Of a stretch of DNA of 64,000 nt, positions 1 to 11,657 are shown in pieces. This DNA is from Tachypleus tridentatus (Eukaryota; Arthropoda; Merostomata; Xiphosura; Limulidae). The number at the start of each line of letters is the position of its first letter. The first letter of the stretch is position 1. Both the position numbers and the translations under genes were made by a program. The stretch spans positions 166,449,310 through 166,513,309 of the forward strand of contig NC_134837.1 of NCBI RefSeq assembly GCF_004210375.1, in the 5' to 3' direction. The notes beneath the pieces were generated by a model, which worked only from the letters and a program-made list of their open reading frames with translations, ran no database searches and was not told where the DNA came from.

Positions 1-2316
1 TCAATTTGGGTATCACTCAAGTTATGCAATGGAAGCAAAACATTACAGGTTGCAATGTACTACTTTCAGTTTGCCAAATGAAGAAAAAAATTTACAGAAA
101 ACCTTATGCCCCAAGAAACCAAGTTTTGAATCATTGATTGAAAAGAAAAAGGTTGAAAGCATTGAAAATTGTTCAAAAAAGTCAAGAAGTGAAAGGTTCA
201 TTGAAACTTTTCACTCAGCAAAGACCTTATGTCAACTAGAAATCTTCTTTATTCAGCTAGTAAAACTGAATATAGAAAGCTTAAGTGAAAAGGCCATAAT
301 TGTCAATCCAGCCATGGTAAAATTGCTCTCCAATTACAACAGATACCAAGGATAAGAACACAAAACATGATAGATTTAAGGTATAGCTGTCTATTTTCAC
401 AAATCCAAAATTGTTTTAAAAGATGTAAAATGCAAAATCAATTAAGCCATAGGTAACATACCAATGACAATTATAAGTATTCTCAGAGAAGATTAAAACA
501 ATGGTAGTAACCTACTTCAGAGATAGAAATAGCTACACAAACAGGACACAAAATTTGGGAATCAACACAGATGTGATAAAATTTCATGTGGAGTCACCAA
601 GGTAATTTCAAAACGAACAAACTGTTCAAAAAGCAGCAAAGAGTTGCATAATGAGTCATAAATATTTGAATTGCCTGTACACTCATGTCACAAAGCAACT
701 TGAAAAGTTATGCTACAGAATTAAGACAGTGGCCATTGGCTAACAAAAGGAGTATTAGAGATACATTAGCCAATGTAAGTGCACTAAAGAATATTAAAGA
801 AGGTTAAAAAGAAAAACCTACATCTAATCATAAAATATTTCTTGAATGAAGAAAAAGACACAATAAACAAGCTTCAAAGGGACTTCCCTCAACAGGTTCA
901 TTGTGATCAAAAAGAAAAACAAACAATGCATCTCCCACAATTACAGTTTAATCAGTCACTGGAACTCTTTGGTGACATCCAAAAACTGTGATTATAGTGG
1001 ATATGGCAGATTTTCACTTTTTGAAAATTATTTTTTTGATTACAAGAACTTTTGTTTAAATTCTCAGCTATAGTTTAAATTTTCTGTTTCAAACTTATTG
1101 CTGACATATCATATCTATCTATTTGATAAAACCTATCAAATCGAATTGTATCAAAGTATTAATATTAAATACTCCTCACAATTATCTTCTCATCTATGGA
1201 AGGTCTTTGTGATAAGATTTCAAAGAACTTAGTAATAAAAATAATGTAAAATTCTACTTAAGTAAAAATAAAGTCACATTAGTAATTCACTATAGACATC
1301 TTAACTATTTAGACTTAACCATACATACATTATAACTCAGTATAGCCAAATAACAAGAATTGAAGGCGTTTGATGATAAAAATGTGTCTATTTGTAAAAG
1401 CCTAAAGTAGTTCAGTACAATTCTTTTATGAGAGAGTTCAGGAGTGTTTTACATTTTATTAGAACTTTAAACAACAATAACAGATGAAATATTGGACAAT
1501 ACAAATTCAGAGACATGGCTTTATATATTAGAAGTTAAAAAAAATTAAAAAAGAATGAGCAAAAATTAAGCATGATAGAGTGAAGGCAATCCTGAAAAGT
1601 CCAGAAACAAGGTAGGGATGAATTCATAAAACCATATAAAATTTATTAGCAATGCAGTAACAAATAGCCAAATCTTTATAAGTTTTACTTAAAATCAAAT
1701 GATGTATACTTGTCAGTTGCATGAATTCTGGTTTGAATAAAAGCATTTAAACTGAATAGTGCTGTACAATATTACAGTGGCTAATACCTACAAGCTCATA
1801 TGATTGACTCAGTACTTACTGGTTACTTATGTAAGGATTTTTGTAACTTATTCTTGTTTCTACAGTTTTTTGGAATTGCCATCCTACATCATACTTTTTA
1901 CTTTTTGTCCCTCCATTATTTGCTCCCTCATTTTATTTTCTTATGGAATTTCATTGATATATGTTGATAAGTGAACATTTATTTTTATAATTTAGTGGTA
2001 AAATATATTGTTAATACCACATCAGTTTTGTCAGTTTCTCTAATTTTGGATAATACTGGGGGCCAGTAAAGTAGGAGTGGTTCCTCCAAGACAGTAAAAG
2101 TATTGTGAAGCACTGGACTAACACTCTCAAGATATTTACAACACCCATGTTTTCAACTTCATCCTAACTCAAAGCATGTGCACACAATCAACTCCACAAC
2201 ATCCTAGAGTCATGTGGATTAATAGGGAGAACATCATACAGATATCAGACCATGAAGTGAGATACCATACACACAGTTGTCAGACTTGATCCCACTGAAA
2301 ATTTGAAGAAACGTAT

Positions 2317-2405
2317 ATTGTTGAAACTTTGTAGAATGGACAGCAACTGCCTGTTGTGGAGACACAAGTGTGGAGAATGATGTTTCTAAAGTCTTCTGCC
2401 TTTCA
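2317..2405 (+). repeat. Left inverted repeat of the Penelope-like fragment
   Basis: It begins with GAAACTTTGTAGAATGGA, continues with GCCTGTTGTGGAGACACAA and ends near TCTTCTGCCTTTCATCTT. It matches the reverse complement of 2962..3056 with scattered substitutions. Confidence 0.7.
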
Positions 2406-2697
2406 TCTTCGAGTCAGTATACTCTAATTTGGAATCTCTGTTAAGTGAAGGTTTAATAGCATTAATGTAAAATGATTCTTTGATTTTTCTTGTCTTCCAG
2501 AATTTATGTGTGTTGATGATTCTAGTTTTCTCCCAGTTTATTCTGTGTCCAGTTGATGTGACATGCTCTGCAATGGCTGAATTTTGTGTTTTCATGAGTC
2601 TTGTACTATCTTTATATTCACTTAACAGAGATTCTGGATTAGAGGCGAGTAACCTGTGGCTGCTATTGGTTGAATCTACAGGAAATCTCTCCTCCAA
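2386..2697 (-). pseudogene. GIY-YIG endonuclease C-terminal fragment of a Penelope-like element
   Basis: The 103-residue frame contains the block AIAEHVTSTGHRINWEKT followed by FWKTRKIKESFYI and a closing SLNRD. This order (A-hydrophobic-A-x-H, a T-G-H-x-I-x-W motif, K/R-R-K-I-x-E-S/A and N-R-D) is the C-terminal half of the GIY-YIG nuclease domain fused behind the reverse transcriptase in Penelope-like retroelements. The GIY and YIG strands and the reverse transcriptase are missing, so the fragment cannot be active. It is read from the minus strand, like the surrounding Mondo gene. The assignment rests on remembered family motifs, not a search. Confidence 0.6.
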
Positions 2698-2961
2698 TCA
2701 GAAAAAGTCATAATCCAACCAATCACAACATGCTCTACATAATCCACCAGGACACTATAAAAGACTGTAAGCACCTACACACACTGACATACACATCTGT
2801 GTGAAAGATTATTATTCAATCCACGAAAGGGGACGAAGAGGAACTACAAAGTTCCTGAACACCCCAGTTGGAGAGAGAACTCTTCTGATTTCTCTCTCTC
2901 TAAACTGAACCCCTGCCACGGTAGTTTAGTTTTAGTTTAGTTTCACACACTGACTTAAAGA

Positions 2962-3056
2962 TCAAAGGCAAAAGACTTTTGAAAAGTCATCTTCTACATT
3001 TGTGTCTCCACAGCAGGCAGTGGTCATCCATTCTACAAAGTTTCATCATGAATACT
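2962..3056 (-). repeat. Right inverted repeat of the Penelope-like fragment
   Basis: Read on the minus strand this copy gives GAAACTTTGTAGAATGGA, then GCCTGCTGTGGAGACACAAA and an AAAGTC-TTTGCCTTTGATC end, the inverted partner of 2317..2405. Confidence 0.7.
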
Positions 3057-4639
3057 CTGCCTAAACAATCTATCAAAGAATAAATATATTGCTATATAAT
3101 ATATTATTTTAATGTTTAAAAACTGGTGTTCTTAAACTCAGACATAAATAACATGTACATAGATCTGTTAGTTGCAAAAAATACTCAATCTCCTTGAAAC
3201 TTTGAATATTAATTCATTTTACACTTCATTTACTTATTTTACTGAAATTGTTTTGGGAATTTGTGCTTACATCAAGTGACCAGAAATGAAACTTATTTAT
3301 GAAACATGGAAATAATATACAAGTTCAACTCACTGCTATACAGTAATTTTCCTACAAAACTACTGTCACACAAGCTGTGAAACATTTGATAATCTTAATT
3401 AGGTGCTCAAAAAAGACGATAAATCTACTTTTAGTAGTTACTTGCAAGCACCACAGTGTAACAGATTGAAAGCAGTGATCTTTATTTTCTTGGTCCATCC
3501 CTACATGATACTATTGTGCTTAGGGATAGCCTGTTTCCAAGTGCACTTAAAATGTTTTTCTGTCGTAGTAAAACCATTGTAAAAACTTCCCTCATTTTTT
3601 TGCTAGTATATGTGAAGAAGAAGAAGAAAAAAAAAAGCTCTTTGGCTATTCAGCTTGTTCTCAGTATTTCACTTTAGTAACACTTTTCAAAATATATTTG
3701 GATTTATTGAAAACTATGAAACACTAAATAATGACAATTAAGCACTCAAATGATGCTACAGTTCAATTTTACCTGTTATTTGCAAGCATCATAGAGTAAT
3801 GAGGCAGCCAATTTTTGTCTCTGCTAATCTCTACTTACTAAACACTATCATGCTCAGTCGATTATCCGTTTCTTCCTCCTTATAGTGTCACTATACTTAA
3901 GTACACATTACTGTGTGTTCATACTCCTTTTTAAAGAAACATAAAAGTAATTACCTGTTTACCTTTCTTTTCACCCAAAAAACCTTCTTTGCTTCAAATT
4001 TTATATTTTCAATTTATAGGTCTTTAATTAATGGTGATAAAAACTTATTTACCAAAATCATTTATCTACAAGTTATATATTAGTAAGACTTTAAGATAAC
4101 TCAATTGAACAGAAATAAATGTCACAGTATATATTTGTTTATCTTTAAAAAAAACTATGTTAGGCTAATAATTATGTGGACCAGCTTTCAAAAAAAGAAA
4201 GAACAGTTATGTTTATTTTCAACTAGCTTTCACTAATTTTTTTTTTTTAATTTGACCATGTTTTCATGTTTGACATGTTCAAGTAAAAGTCAGAGATTTA
4301 CTTTGTTTTTGTTCAATTAGATCCTTTGTTTGACTTGTTTTATACATAATTTTGTTTTGTCTTGCCCTTTGCTTATGAGAATGTGAAGTGCTAAAGAAAT
4401 GATATGACAAGTAAGCCAAGTAAGCATGGTATTATACAAGATCTGATTTATTTTATTGTTAAGTTCTTTATCATAAAACTTCATTTAAATTGATTATTAA
4501 GTTATAAAACCATGTAAGCATACATAAACACAAGTTAAAAGTTTCAGAATTTTGCTAATACAATTATTATTATGAACTAAAACATCTATTTTACATGAAA
4601 TAACCTATTACAAACACATTTTTTGATGTTTCAACATAC

Positions 4640-4713
4640 CTCAGGTCTATTGTGAGCATCTATTTCTGAATGAGAAGCAAACTGGCAAACAACTGGTTTA
4701 CATCTCAATATAA
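4640..4713 (-). CDS. Mondo/ChREBP exon 3 (Mondo conserved region)
   Basis: On the minus strand the exon follows a T-rich tract ending in TTTTGTAG and stops at GAG before the donor GTATGT. Entered in phase 1, the 74 nt complete the split codon and give 24 further codons: ILRCKPVVCQFASHSEIDAH then NRPE. In vertebrate MondoA/ChREBP the same place reads as a K-x-P-V-C-x-F block ending in an H-R-K-P-E motif, so order and spacing agree. The exon ends in phase 0. The next exon should start with the valine/leucine-rich segment before the YW motif and is not in the window. Confidence 0.7.
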
Positions 4714-5300
4714 CTACAAAATAAAAATACCAGCAAGATTATCAAATGACACAAGTTACCTTCTCAAAAGTTCTCAGTTTTTACTGAGAAATAGTTTAAC
4801 TTTTGAAAAATGATTGAATTTTTACTTTGATTTATAGATTACAAGTGTTTTCAAATAGGTAATAAAACATTGCAACAGCAAAAAAGTAATAGCATGTACT
4901 GCCGTCACTAAGACAAAAAATTACAAGTTTTGTGGCACAGTATATAGAAATAAGCTTGAATGTATGTTATACAGGTGGTAGAGAAATTGATATGCTCATT
5001 ATCTTCTTCAAAACTAATGTAATAATAATGTTCTAATATATTTATGACTGGTAAACATTAGTGGATAAATTGCACCTGATCTATAAAATCCATTATATTT
5101 ATCATTTATGTATTGTTAAGTAAAATACTAAGTTTTTCTTATAGGCAATAACATTTCATTAAAATTGTCATACTTAGAGAGAAAGCTTGCTGCTTATTCA
5201 TAAGTAATAGACGTCATTGTCATACTACTGCTTTCATTTTCTGAGTTAGCACCATTTATTTGATCAAAAACTGCACTAACTTGTAATTCTGTTATAAAGT

Positions 5301-5363
5301 CTTAGTACTTAAAAATCATAATCAGTAGTAATAACAATGTTATAATCATACAAATATAATCAT
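5301..5363 (+). repeat. 63-bp direct repeat, copy 1
   Basis: This stretch, from CTTAGTACTTAAAAATC to CAAATATAATCAT, recurs without a visible mismatch at 6391..6453. It lies in Mondo intron 2, just left of exon 2's donor. Confidence 0.85.
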
Positions 5364-5531
5364 GTAATATAAAAGGAACAAACTATTAAATATTTGAAAT
5401 ACAATGGTCATATCAATACACCTTCACATATATCTTTTTTAATATTCTTTAATATATAATGGTGTTCATTTCAAATTTATGACAAAACTGTTTGTTACCT
5501 AAAAGTAATGCTTACATTTGATGATACTTAC

Positions 5532-5638
5532 ATTGAATATGCCATGCCCTCCAGATTATATTGTTTAGCCGTATTTTTTCTTTCACTCGGAACTTTGACC
5601 CTTTAAAGGTTTTCCATCGAGGTGAAGTCAGCTTACCA
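5532..5638 (-). CDS. Mondo/ChREBP exon 2 (conserved region II/III)
   Basis: The 107-nt exon lies on the minus strand between the acceptor TTTTTCTAG and the donor GTAAGT. It completes a cysteine codon split across intron 1 and then encodes GKLTSPRWKTFKGSKF, RVKEKIRLNN and IIWRAWHIQ. This is the signature of Mondo proteins (G-K-L-x-S-P-x-W-K-x-F-K-G followed by K-I-R-L-N-N-x-I-W-R-A-W), the N-terminal region that binds 14-3-3 and controls glucose-dependent nuclear entry. It leaves in phase 1, matching exon 3. Intron 2 is 818 nt. Both splice sites fit consensus and the frame stays open across all three exons. Confidence 0.85.
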
Positions 5639-6390
5639 CTAGAAAAACAGAGCTTTGCATCAGAAGTAAATGGACTGTATTTAAGCATTTACATAATGTG
5701 AAGATTTAAAAAAAAATTATACTACAAAACACACGTGTTTAAATTTATGTTAGAGAATAAATTGCACATTTTTTGATTTGGTATAAATGACATTTGTACT
5801 GTATCAAAAATTATCAGATACATATTTTGTACAGGTTAAAATACTTAATTTTACAATTCAGAAACTACTAAGCAGTACACTAACAGCCAAGGTCAACTTT
5901 AGACTATACTAATTCAGATTACTCAGCAGAGACATATAAACAAACTAATGAAAAAATATTTGATCTTAATTTTCTGAAACTTCTAAGCCACATAAAACAA
6001 ACAAAACATTTTACTGGTCATGCTTGAATGGTCATAATTTCTCATTATCATTTTCAATTAATTCCAAGTTAATCAGTTACATTGACTAGTGTCACAATTA
6101 ATGAAAATAATCAACTAAGGTTTCCAATTATTACTATTTTTGATTATTCCAACTATCCAAGCCTCATGTGAAAGTAAGAAAATATTTGAACGTGACATAG
6201 TACTGAGCCCAATGATTTATTAATTTAAATATTCCACTGATTGCTCAACTCTAATCAGGAATATGGTTAAGAACCTTCATTTTAATGAAGTATCAAAATA
6301 ATTTCATTGTGTTTTTAACCCACATTATAAACATAATCAGTTTCCAGTTGAAAGAGATAGAAGACAAAGACACAAAGGTGACAATTAGTA

Positions 6391-6453
6391 CTTAGTACTT
6401 AAAAATCATAATCAGTAGTAATAACAATGTTATAATCATACAAATATAATCAT
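6391..6453 (+). repeat. 63-bp direct repeat, copy 2
   Basis: Exact copy of 5301..5363, lying in Mondo intron 1. Exon 2 lies between the two copies. This copy ends where the purine-rich, DIRS-bearing block begins. Confidence 0.85.
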
Positions 6454-7399
6454 TTGTCTTAGAAAATTAATTCCTAAATAAAGGTTAACAGAATCCTAGC
6501 TTCCTAACCTGAAAGGCAAAGCCACATCTCATGTCATCAGGATTATAAGAATGATGTGGAGCAAACTAAGTTCAACTAATAGCACAGGGAATGATGCTCT
6601 GCATGTGAAGTTATGAGGAGTGAAGGAACTTCTTTCCTAATTCTTGAAATATAGAAAATGACCACAGAGAAAAACTATACACAACTCAACAGGATAGCAG
6701 AGAGTCATCTCTGAACAGGTGTTACAAGGAGACTCCTGCATAAGTTTGTCCTGCTCCTCCCGTACAAGCAGGAAAATCATCCAGTGTTATTGGTAGGAGG
6801 GCATCAGTTTTGCCCTCTTTTCATTGAGTAGAATAATGAGTACGAGTTCAGTCAGGGAGAATAAACCTCTGTCTACTGCCCCAGCAATTACAAACCTGGA
6901 ATGGTAAGAACTATCATGCTCCACTATGAGAAATGGGGAGATACTTGCATTAGGGATCCATGAGGAAAAATACTTCTGAGATAGTGCAGTAGGTGAACCA
7001 TGTTTCCTATTTTGAATAGGAAACCAACCCAGATTTATTCAATTATTCAATCAAGGATTAAAGAGTGAGGGAAAAATCCTTCTTAAACTTCACTCATGAT
7101 AGTCTATGAGTGGCAGTCCAATAGTATATCTGTCTTTGTGTTATAATTGTGTACCACCCTACAAAGTACATAAGGTGGTCTTATGCAACACCATCTAAAC
7201 AAAACTCATTAAAATCAGAAAATTTGAGATTGGTCTACTGGTAGGTATTTCATATTTGGAAATAAGCATATCTGACCAAGCAACACCTACCACAGAGTAG
7301 GATCCAAAGGAAAGTGATAGAAAGACCCTGACAAATAACAGAAATAAACACAAAATAAATTGAGTTACTCATCTCTTTTACAAATAAACTGGGGTATAG

Positions 7400-8060
7400 A
7401 GAACAGCTATGTGGAGTGGCCTATAACCTTTTGAGGATGCAACTGCCAAAACACGTAAATATTGAGATATAAATATATTATGCATGGTCCACATATCAAT
7501 CTGTGGATCTCCTCCATGAGTGATGCAACCAATCTGACAGGAACATCAAAATATAGCATAGTTTATCAGATGAAACCCAAAGAAATCTCCATTCCTCCAA
7601 TAAAATCCCAGAGTACTTACTTATGCACAAACTGGCAAACCCAACTAGTCAAAGTTACAGGGGATAAGTCACATTACACGTTAGGACACTAATTGATAAA
7701 CAAAGAGTGACAAAGACCTTTATAACATCCAAGAGCCTGAACCAGGCATAATATATGATATAGAGCAGTGTTCATAAAAATGGGAAATGGATGGAAAGCA
7801 AATAGGAGAGAAAGCCTTATCTCCTCCTCCAGTTATTAACATTTTAGGGAAAAAGGACCTATTGGAATGTAACAGAATATAAATGAAGCTGTACAATGTC
7901 CTGTGAAAATTAATTGCAAACATATCCAAATGTCAAGGTCTGCTACCCAATAATAAAAAAACAAAAGTATTAATCAAACAGAGAACACAATAATAATGTA
8001 ACAAAGGGTGAATTAAATAAGACATTGAGAAGTACTGATATATCACAATTAGGAAGTGAA
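7400..8060 (-). pseudogene. DIRS-like tyrosine recombinase remnant
   Basis: Read on the minus strand, a block NCDISVLLNVLFNSPFVTLL corresponds to the W-D-L-x-x-V-L-x-x-L-x-x-S-P-F-E-P-L motif at the start of the DIRS recombinase core. About 270 bases further on comes ILCLVQALGCYKG, which corresponds to the L-C-P-V-R-A-L-x-x-Y motif. In these retrotransposons the enzyme integrates circular DNA in place of a DDE integrase. The arginine boxes and the catalytic tyrosine cannot be identified, and several stops interrupt the frame. Identification rests on motif order from memory. Confidence 0.5.
7755..7927 (-). repeat. DIRS recombinase segment duplicated at 10606..10782
   Basis: About 173 bp, starting at ATGATATAGAGCAGTGTTC on the plus strand, are nearly identical (about two differences) to 10606..10782. 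The duplicated part codes for recombinase sequence on the minus strand. Confidence 0.8.
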
Positions 8061-8394
8061 AGAGGACAATGAGGATAAATAACCCAAAAAAAGTTTAGAG
8101 GTATAGACAAAACTGGATTCAAAACTTTACATTTCCCATAAAGACAAAGTGCATCCAAAGCCACCATATACAGCAAAACAGGCAAAGGTGGCAAACCTTT
8201 GTCAAATTATCCATTTAAGAAATAATGAAAGAAAAGTGGCACAGTGGTACGAGTAGGATTAAACCATGTCTTCGAGACCACTTATGATAGGTAGACCATT
8301 TCCATTTACAAACATCCAATGAAAAATCCATAATGAACCATAACAATAAAAGGTGCTACCCCAGAGATTGATCCCTGACCTCATCCACTGAACC

Positions 8395-8960
8395 TCATAA
8401 AAGCCAAGATTGAAGCCAGAGAATGGTAACTGTAGAATGAAAAATGTTCAACTGAAGCTGAAGAGGGATGGCCAGAGTGAAACAGATTGATATTTCTGAA
8501 GATACTGAAAGAATAGAAATCAATGATGACCCAGCCAAAACAGTACCACCAGAACTCAATAGGAGGAGGAGAGAATCAGTACAAGAACCTTGAATAACAG
8601 ATGAATCAGAAGAACATATAAAAATTAAAGTATTTCCAATCCTATCTGAGAGCATCCATGCCAAAGACCAAAGGGTGAGAGACAGGAGACCAAAAGAATG
8701 AGAGTTGGGCATTCTTTGGAGTGACAAAAGGTCTGATCTGAGGTGCCTGAGCCATGAGCAGATCCAATGAAAAACTTGTGGATGAAGCATTAATTCTATG
8801 GGAAGAGCTCTGTTAGAATGAGATAAAAGATTGATGTGGAGAGCAGATTTCTCTTTTGTCCATAGGTTCGCAATTTCCACATCCATGAAAAGATGCATCT
8901 CTGGATGTGGGGGGTGGAAGAGGAACACCCACTGTCATGTTAATGCTGTTTAACCATCAG
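8395..8960 (-). pseudogene. DIRS-like RNase H end and connector region
   Basis: Minus-strand frames give HPEMHLFMDV, LWTKEKSALHINLL and ELMLHPQVFHWICSW, matching the DIRS pattern of a T-D-A-type RNase H start, the L-W-x-x-x-E-x-x-L-H-I-N-x-L-E block and the L-H-P-x-V-F-x-x-I-C block that follows it. In another frame comes PKNAQLSFFWSPVSHPLVFG then MDAL, the equivalent of the D-L-F-A-T-x-x-N-A-Q-L-P connector before the recombinase. The middle of RNase H is deleted and frames switch at least once, so the copy is dead. Confidence 0.55.
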
Positions 8961-10319
8961 CCAAATTCAAGCAGCCTGAAATCTGATAAGGTCACCATAG
9001 AATTTATAGTATGCATACAAATGTTCCATTGATTTTGTAATGACCACAGAAGGTAATCCAAAGAAATGGACGATTCCAAGGATGCTCATGTCTCAAAGAA
9101 AGAAAGAACCATCCACACTAGTGGAGTAGGAGATGACTGCATTAGAAGATTTGCTCAATATTTTTGCAATTCAATTAGCAATGCATTAGAACTAAATAGG
9201 TATGTAAGCTTGCTCAAGGATAACACACCTGTAGCTCTAAAATGAGCTAATATTGTTGGTAAGGTAGTTCTCACAAGCCCAAGTGACTTAAAGAGAAGAT
9301 TCTGCATTGAAAATACTTCTTCAGTCCTATGTGAAATATAAACATATAGTAGACACAATGAACATGTATACACTAAACAATTACACAAAAAATCAGATAT
9401 GCTAACATTATTTCTGTTTAATGACTGAGATTCACATTTCCTATCCAATAAATAGTAATATTATCATTCTGCTAGAAAGACCTTTCTTATTTGCCCAAGA
9501 TTAAAAATGAAACTTACTTTGGCTTAAAAAGAAAAAAATGTACTAATGTAGGTAAGCAAATATCATGCATCATCCACTAAACAGCAACAGCTTAGAATGC
9601 TCACATGATTCTTGTGACTACCTCTACACTTCTTTACCAAACCTTTACTTCAAAGTTTGACAGAAAGTGTGAGCATCAGAGAAATAGTGAAAAAAGGTGG
9701 AAAGTGTGAGAGGAAGCAAGTGCCCATCAGATAAACATTTTCAGTGCAGGAAAACTATAGCTTCCAATATAGTACTTACCTCTCTCACAAGATTTAGCTA
9801 GAATCAACAATGAGAAGCAAGAGGGACCAGCACAAAGGAATAACAGAAGCACTCCTAAGTGTTGGCAGGACACCCCTGGCAATAAAAGAAATAGATACAA
9901 AGCTCAGAAGAGAGGAATTGCACCATTTATGAGCTAGGAATACTTTTTGCCCATGTGTATAATTCATAAAACACAAAGGCAGAAATTGTTAGGTATAAAG
10001 TGGCTAGGACACATCGGGCTATATCTGGCTAATCAACTATGTCCAAAAGCTCTTTGTTGGGTCCTGACATCCACTTAGGAGTAGGATGAGGACCTGACCA
10101 TCTACCTTAAGCCTGAGAATCAGTGATCAAAACCCACACCATTACTTTGCATGACACAAGGATCATCATTGCTACAGTAATCCAGAAATGACCATCCAGC
10201 ATCAAGAGGAAGAAATCAATTTGTGTGAGAACTTATGTTGATTGGTTCACTTGAATCTGAAGCCTCAATGCTTAGGAACAAATGTTCATGCAAACAGTTA
10301 GGTGAATGCTCCTAATCAA

Positions 10320-10605
10320 AGGGTTGAACTACATTTGTAACAGACCAACTCAGCATGAACTGAATGTGTAACAGGAAACCTTGTCACACAGTAAGGTGAT
10401 GTATCAACTTTGCTGTTTGTGTAAAATAACAGTAGAAGACCATGTCAACTAGTCAAGTAATGGATCAAATCCATTGTAGTGTAAATGGTATAAGTCATCC
10501 ATGTCATTGTGTAAATCATATAAAGATATCACATCATCTAGTAAAGTAATACATTATTATCAGTGGTTGTGCAAATAGAATCAAAAGGCCATGTCATCCT
10601 GTAAG
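10320..10605 (+). repeat. Degenerate short tandem-like repeats
   Basis: Loose copies of a unit with CATGTCA or CACATCATC followed by GTAAAGTAAT or GTGTAAAT recur several times, for example near 10441, 10500, 10530 and 10590. The period is irregular. The stretch abuts the second recombinase copy and may be a decayed satellite or terminal-repeat region. Confidence 0.4.
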
Positions 10606-10782
10606 AATGATATAGAGCAGTGTTCATAAAAATGGGAAATGGATGGAAAGCAAATAGGAGAGAAAGCCTTATCTCCTCCTCCAGTTATTAACATTTTAGG
10701 AAAAAAGGACCTATTGGAATATAACAGAATATAAATGAAGCTGTACAATGTCCTGTGAAAATTAATTGCAAACATATCCAAA
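10606..10782 (-). repeat. Second copy of the DIRS recombinase segment
   Basis: Nearly identical to 7755..7927, in the same orientation, about 2.85 kb away. It belongs to a second DIRS-like copy and is followed by an AT-rich palindrome and then by 28S rRNA sequence. Confidence 0.8.
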
Positions 10783-10816
10783 AATAGTATGATTGTCAAT
10801 ATATAAGAACTATATA

Positions 10817-10840
10817 TATTGTTTATATATATAAACAATA
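10817..10840. repeat. Perfect 24-bp palindrome
   Basis: TATTGTTTATAT followed by its reverse complement forms an uninterrupted palindrome at the recombinase side of the 28S rRNA insert. A second small hairpin, with TATTGGA/TCCAATA arms, follows at about 10844..10865. Confidence 0.75.
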
Positions 10841-10865
10841 AAAATATTGGAAAAGAAATCCAATA

Positions 10866-10977
10866 TTTCCCAGCTGATTTCTCCAAGCCCGTTCCCTTGG
10901 CTGTGGTTTTGCTAGATAGTAGATAGGGACAGTGGGAATCTCGTTAATCCTTTCATGCGCGTCACTAATTAGATGAT

Positions 10978-11016
<39 letters not shown>

Positions 11017-11050
11017 ACCATTTACCAGCGCTTGGTTGAATTTCTTCTCT

Positions 11051-11084
<34 letters not shown>

Positions 11085-11152
11085 CGTCAGCACCGTCCGA
11101 CGGCCATCGCAATGCTTTGTTTTAATTAGGCAGTCGGATTCCCCCGGTCCGA
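10866..11152 (-). rRNA. 28S rRNA fragment (non-functional) inside DIRS-like DNA
   Basis: On the minus strand the sequence runs from GGACCGGGGGAATCCGACTG through AACAAAGCATTGCGATGGCC, TTCTGCCCAGTGCTCTGAAT, GTAACTATGACTCTCTTAAG and GGTAGCCAAATGCC to CACAGCCAAGGGAACGGGCT. This is the conserved large-subunit rRNA region that contains the insertion sites of R2-type elements. It has many substitutions and is only 287 bp, with no other rRNA around it, so it is a pseudogene fragment. Its sense strand is the same as that of the DIRS proteins on both sides: RNase H ends just right of it and recombinase begins just left of it. Confidence 0.9.
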
Positions 11153-11189
11153 CTGCCATTCATTGTAGATGCTTGTTGGATTGAGGCCA

Positions 11190-11345
11190 ACAATCACAGC
11201 TTCATGGTGATTGACCCAAGCCTACAATCCTGGATGGGAAGCATCTGTGAACATGTATATTCAGATATGGGAGAGAAGTGGCATGGCAGCAAATATGTGG
11301 GCTTTGTCTGACCACAATAGTAAATCAACTTGCAGAGAATGAAGG
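11190..11345 (-). pseudogene. DIRS-like RNase H start, second copy
   Basis: Minus-strand frames contain LHSLQVDLLLWSDKAHIF and then YMFTDASHPG followed by a stop and AWVNHHEA. F-T-D-A-S-x-x-G-W-G-A is the first catalytic aspartate motif of DIRS RNase H. In normal elements an L-H-I-N block should follow within about 20 residues. Here the sequence leaves the family almost at once and enters 28S rRNA. Confidence 0.55.
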
Positions 11346-11657
11346 GAAATGGAGGAAGAAAGAGGATCCAATACAATGGTTCCATCATTCATGAAGTTTC
11401 CACTGTAGATATCTCATATAGGCACAACCAAGAGCATTCAATGCAGTCATGGAGGACCACATCCCCAAACACAACATGACTTCATGAGCAGTTACTGGCT
11501 AGGCCAAGAGATTACAGTGAACTAAAGTTTTCATAAAACATAGATATAAAGGAGAAAGTAGAATGCAACTGATATTGGTGTTGAAGAAGATAACCAAATG
11601 TGCTAGATGTTGGGTGGGTTAAAGAAGTGACATCCCCAATTTAATAAACCAGCCCAT

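Larger units (their letters stand above)
2317..3056 (-). mobile_element. Penelope-like retroelement fragment between inverted repeats
   Basis: A minus-strand reading frame resembling the C-terminal half of a Penelope GIY-YIG endonuclease is flanked by two inverted copies of an approximately 90-bp sequence (2317..2405 and 2962..3056). Between the frame and the right repeat lies a plus-oriented stretch with a TATAAAAG box near 2755 and a run of TAGTTT repeats near 2922. Penelope-like elements commonly carry terminal repeats in direct or inverted order, so this looks like a 5'-truncated copy joined to an inverted terminal repeat. No reverse transcriptase domain remains. Confidence 0.6.
1..4639 (-). 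other. Mondo intron 3 (partial), runs off left edge
   Basis: This AT-rich stretch lies after the third Mondo exon on the minus strand. I searched its minus strand for the next expected Mondo exon (a tyrosine-tryptophan-lysine-arginine type motif) and did not find it, so exon 4 probably lies left of the window. Apart from the Penelope-like fragment at 2317..3056, I see only low-complexity A/T-rich sequence and no supported gene. Confidence 0.5.

Noticed and set aside
29-355. 108-codon plus-strand frame
   Set aside because: Lysine- and serine-rich low-complexity text without a recognisable motif, lying in an intron of the minus-strand Mondo gene; probably chance.
9155-9448. 97-codon minus-strand frame in the DIRS block
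   Set aside because: I could not match it to a DIRS domain; it may be polymerase C-terminus, but the evidence is too thin to name it.
10866-11152. Functional rRNA gene
   Set aside because: Only 287 bp of 28S with many substitutions and no neighbouring rRNA; a captured fragment.
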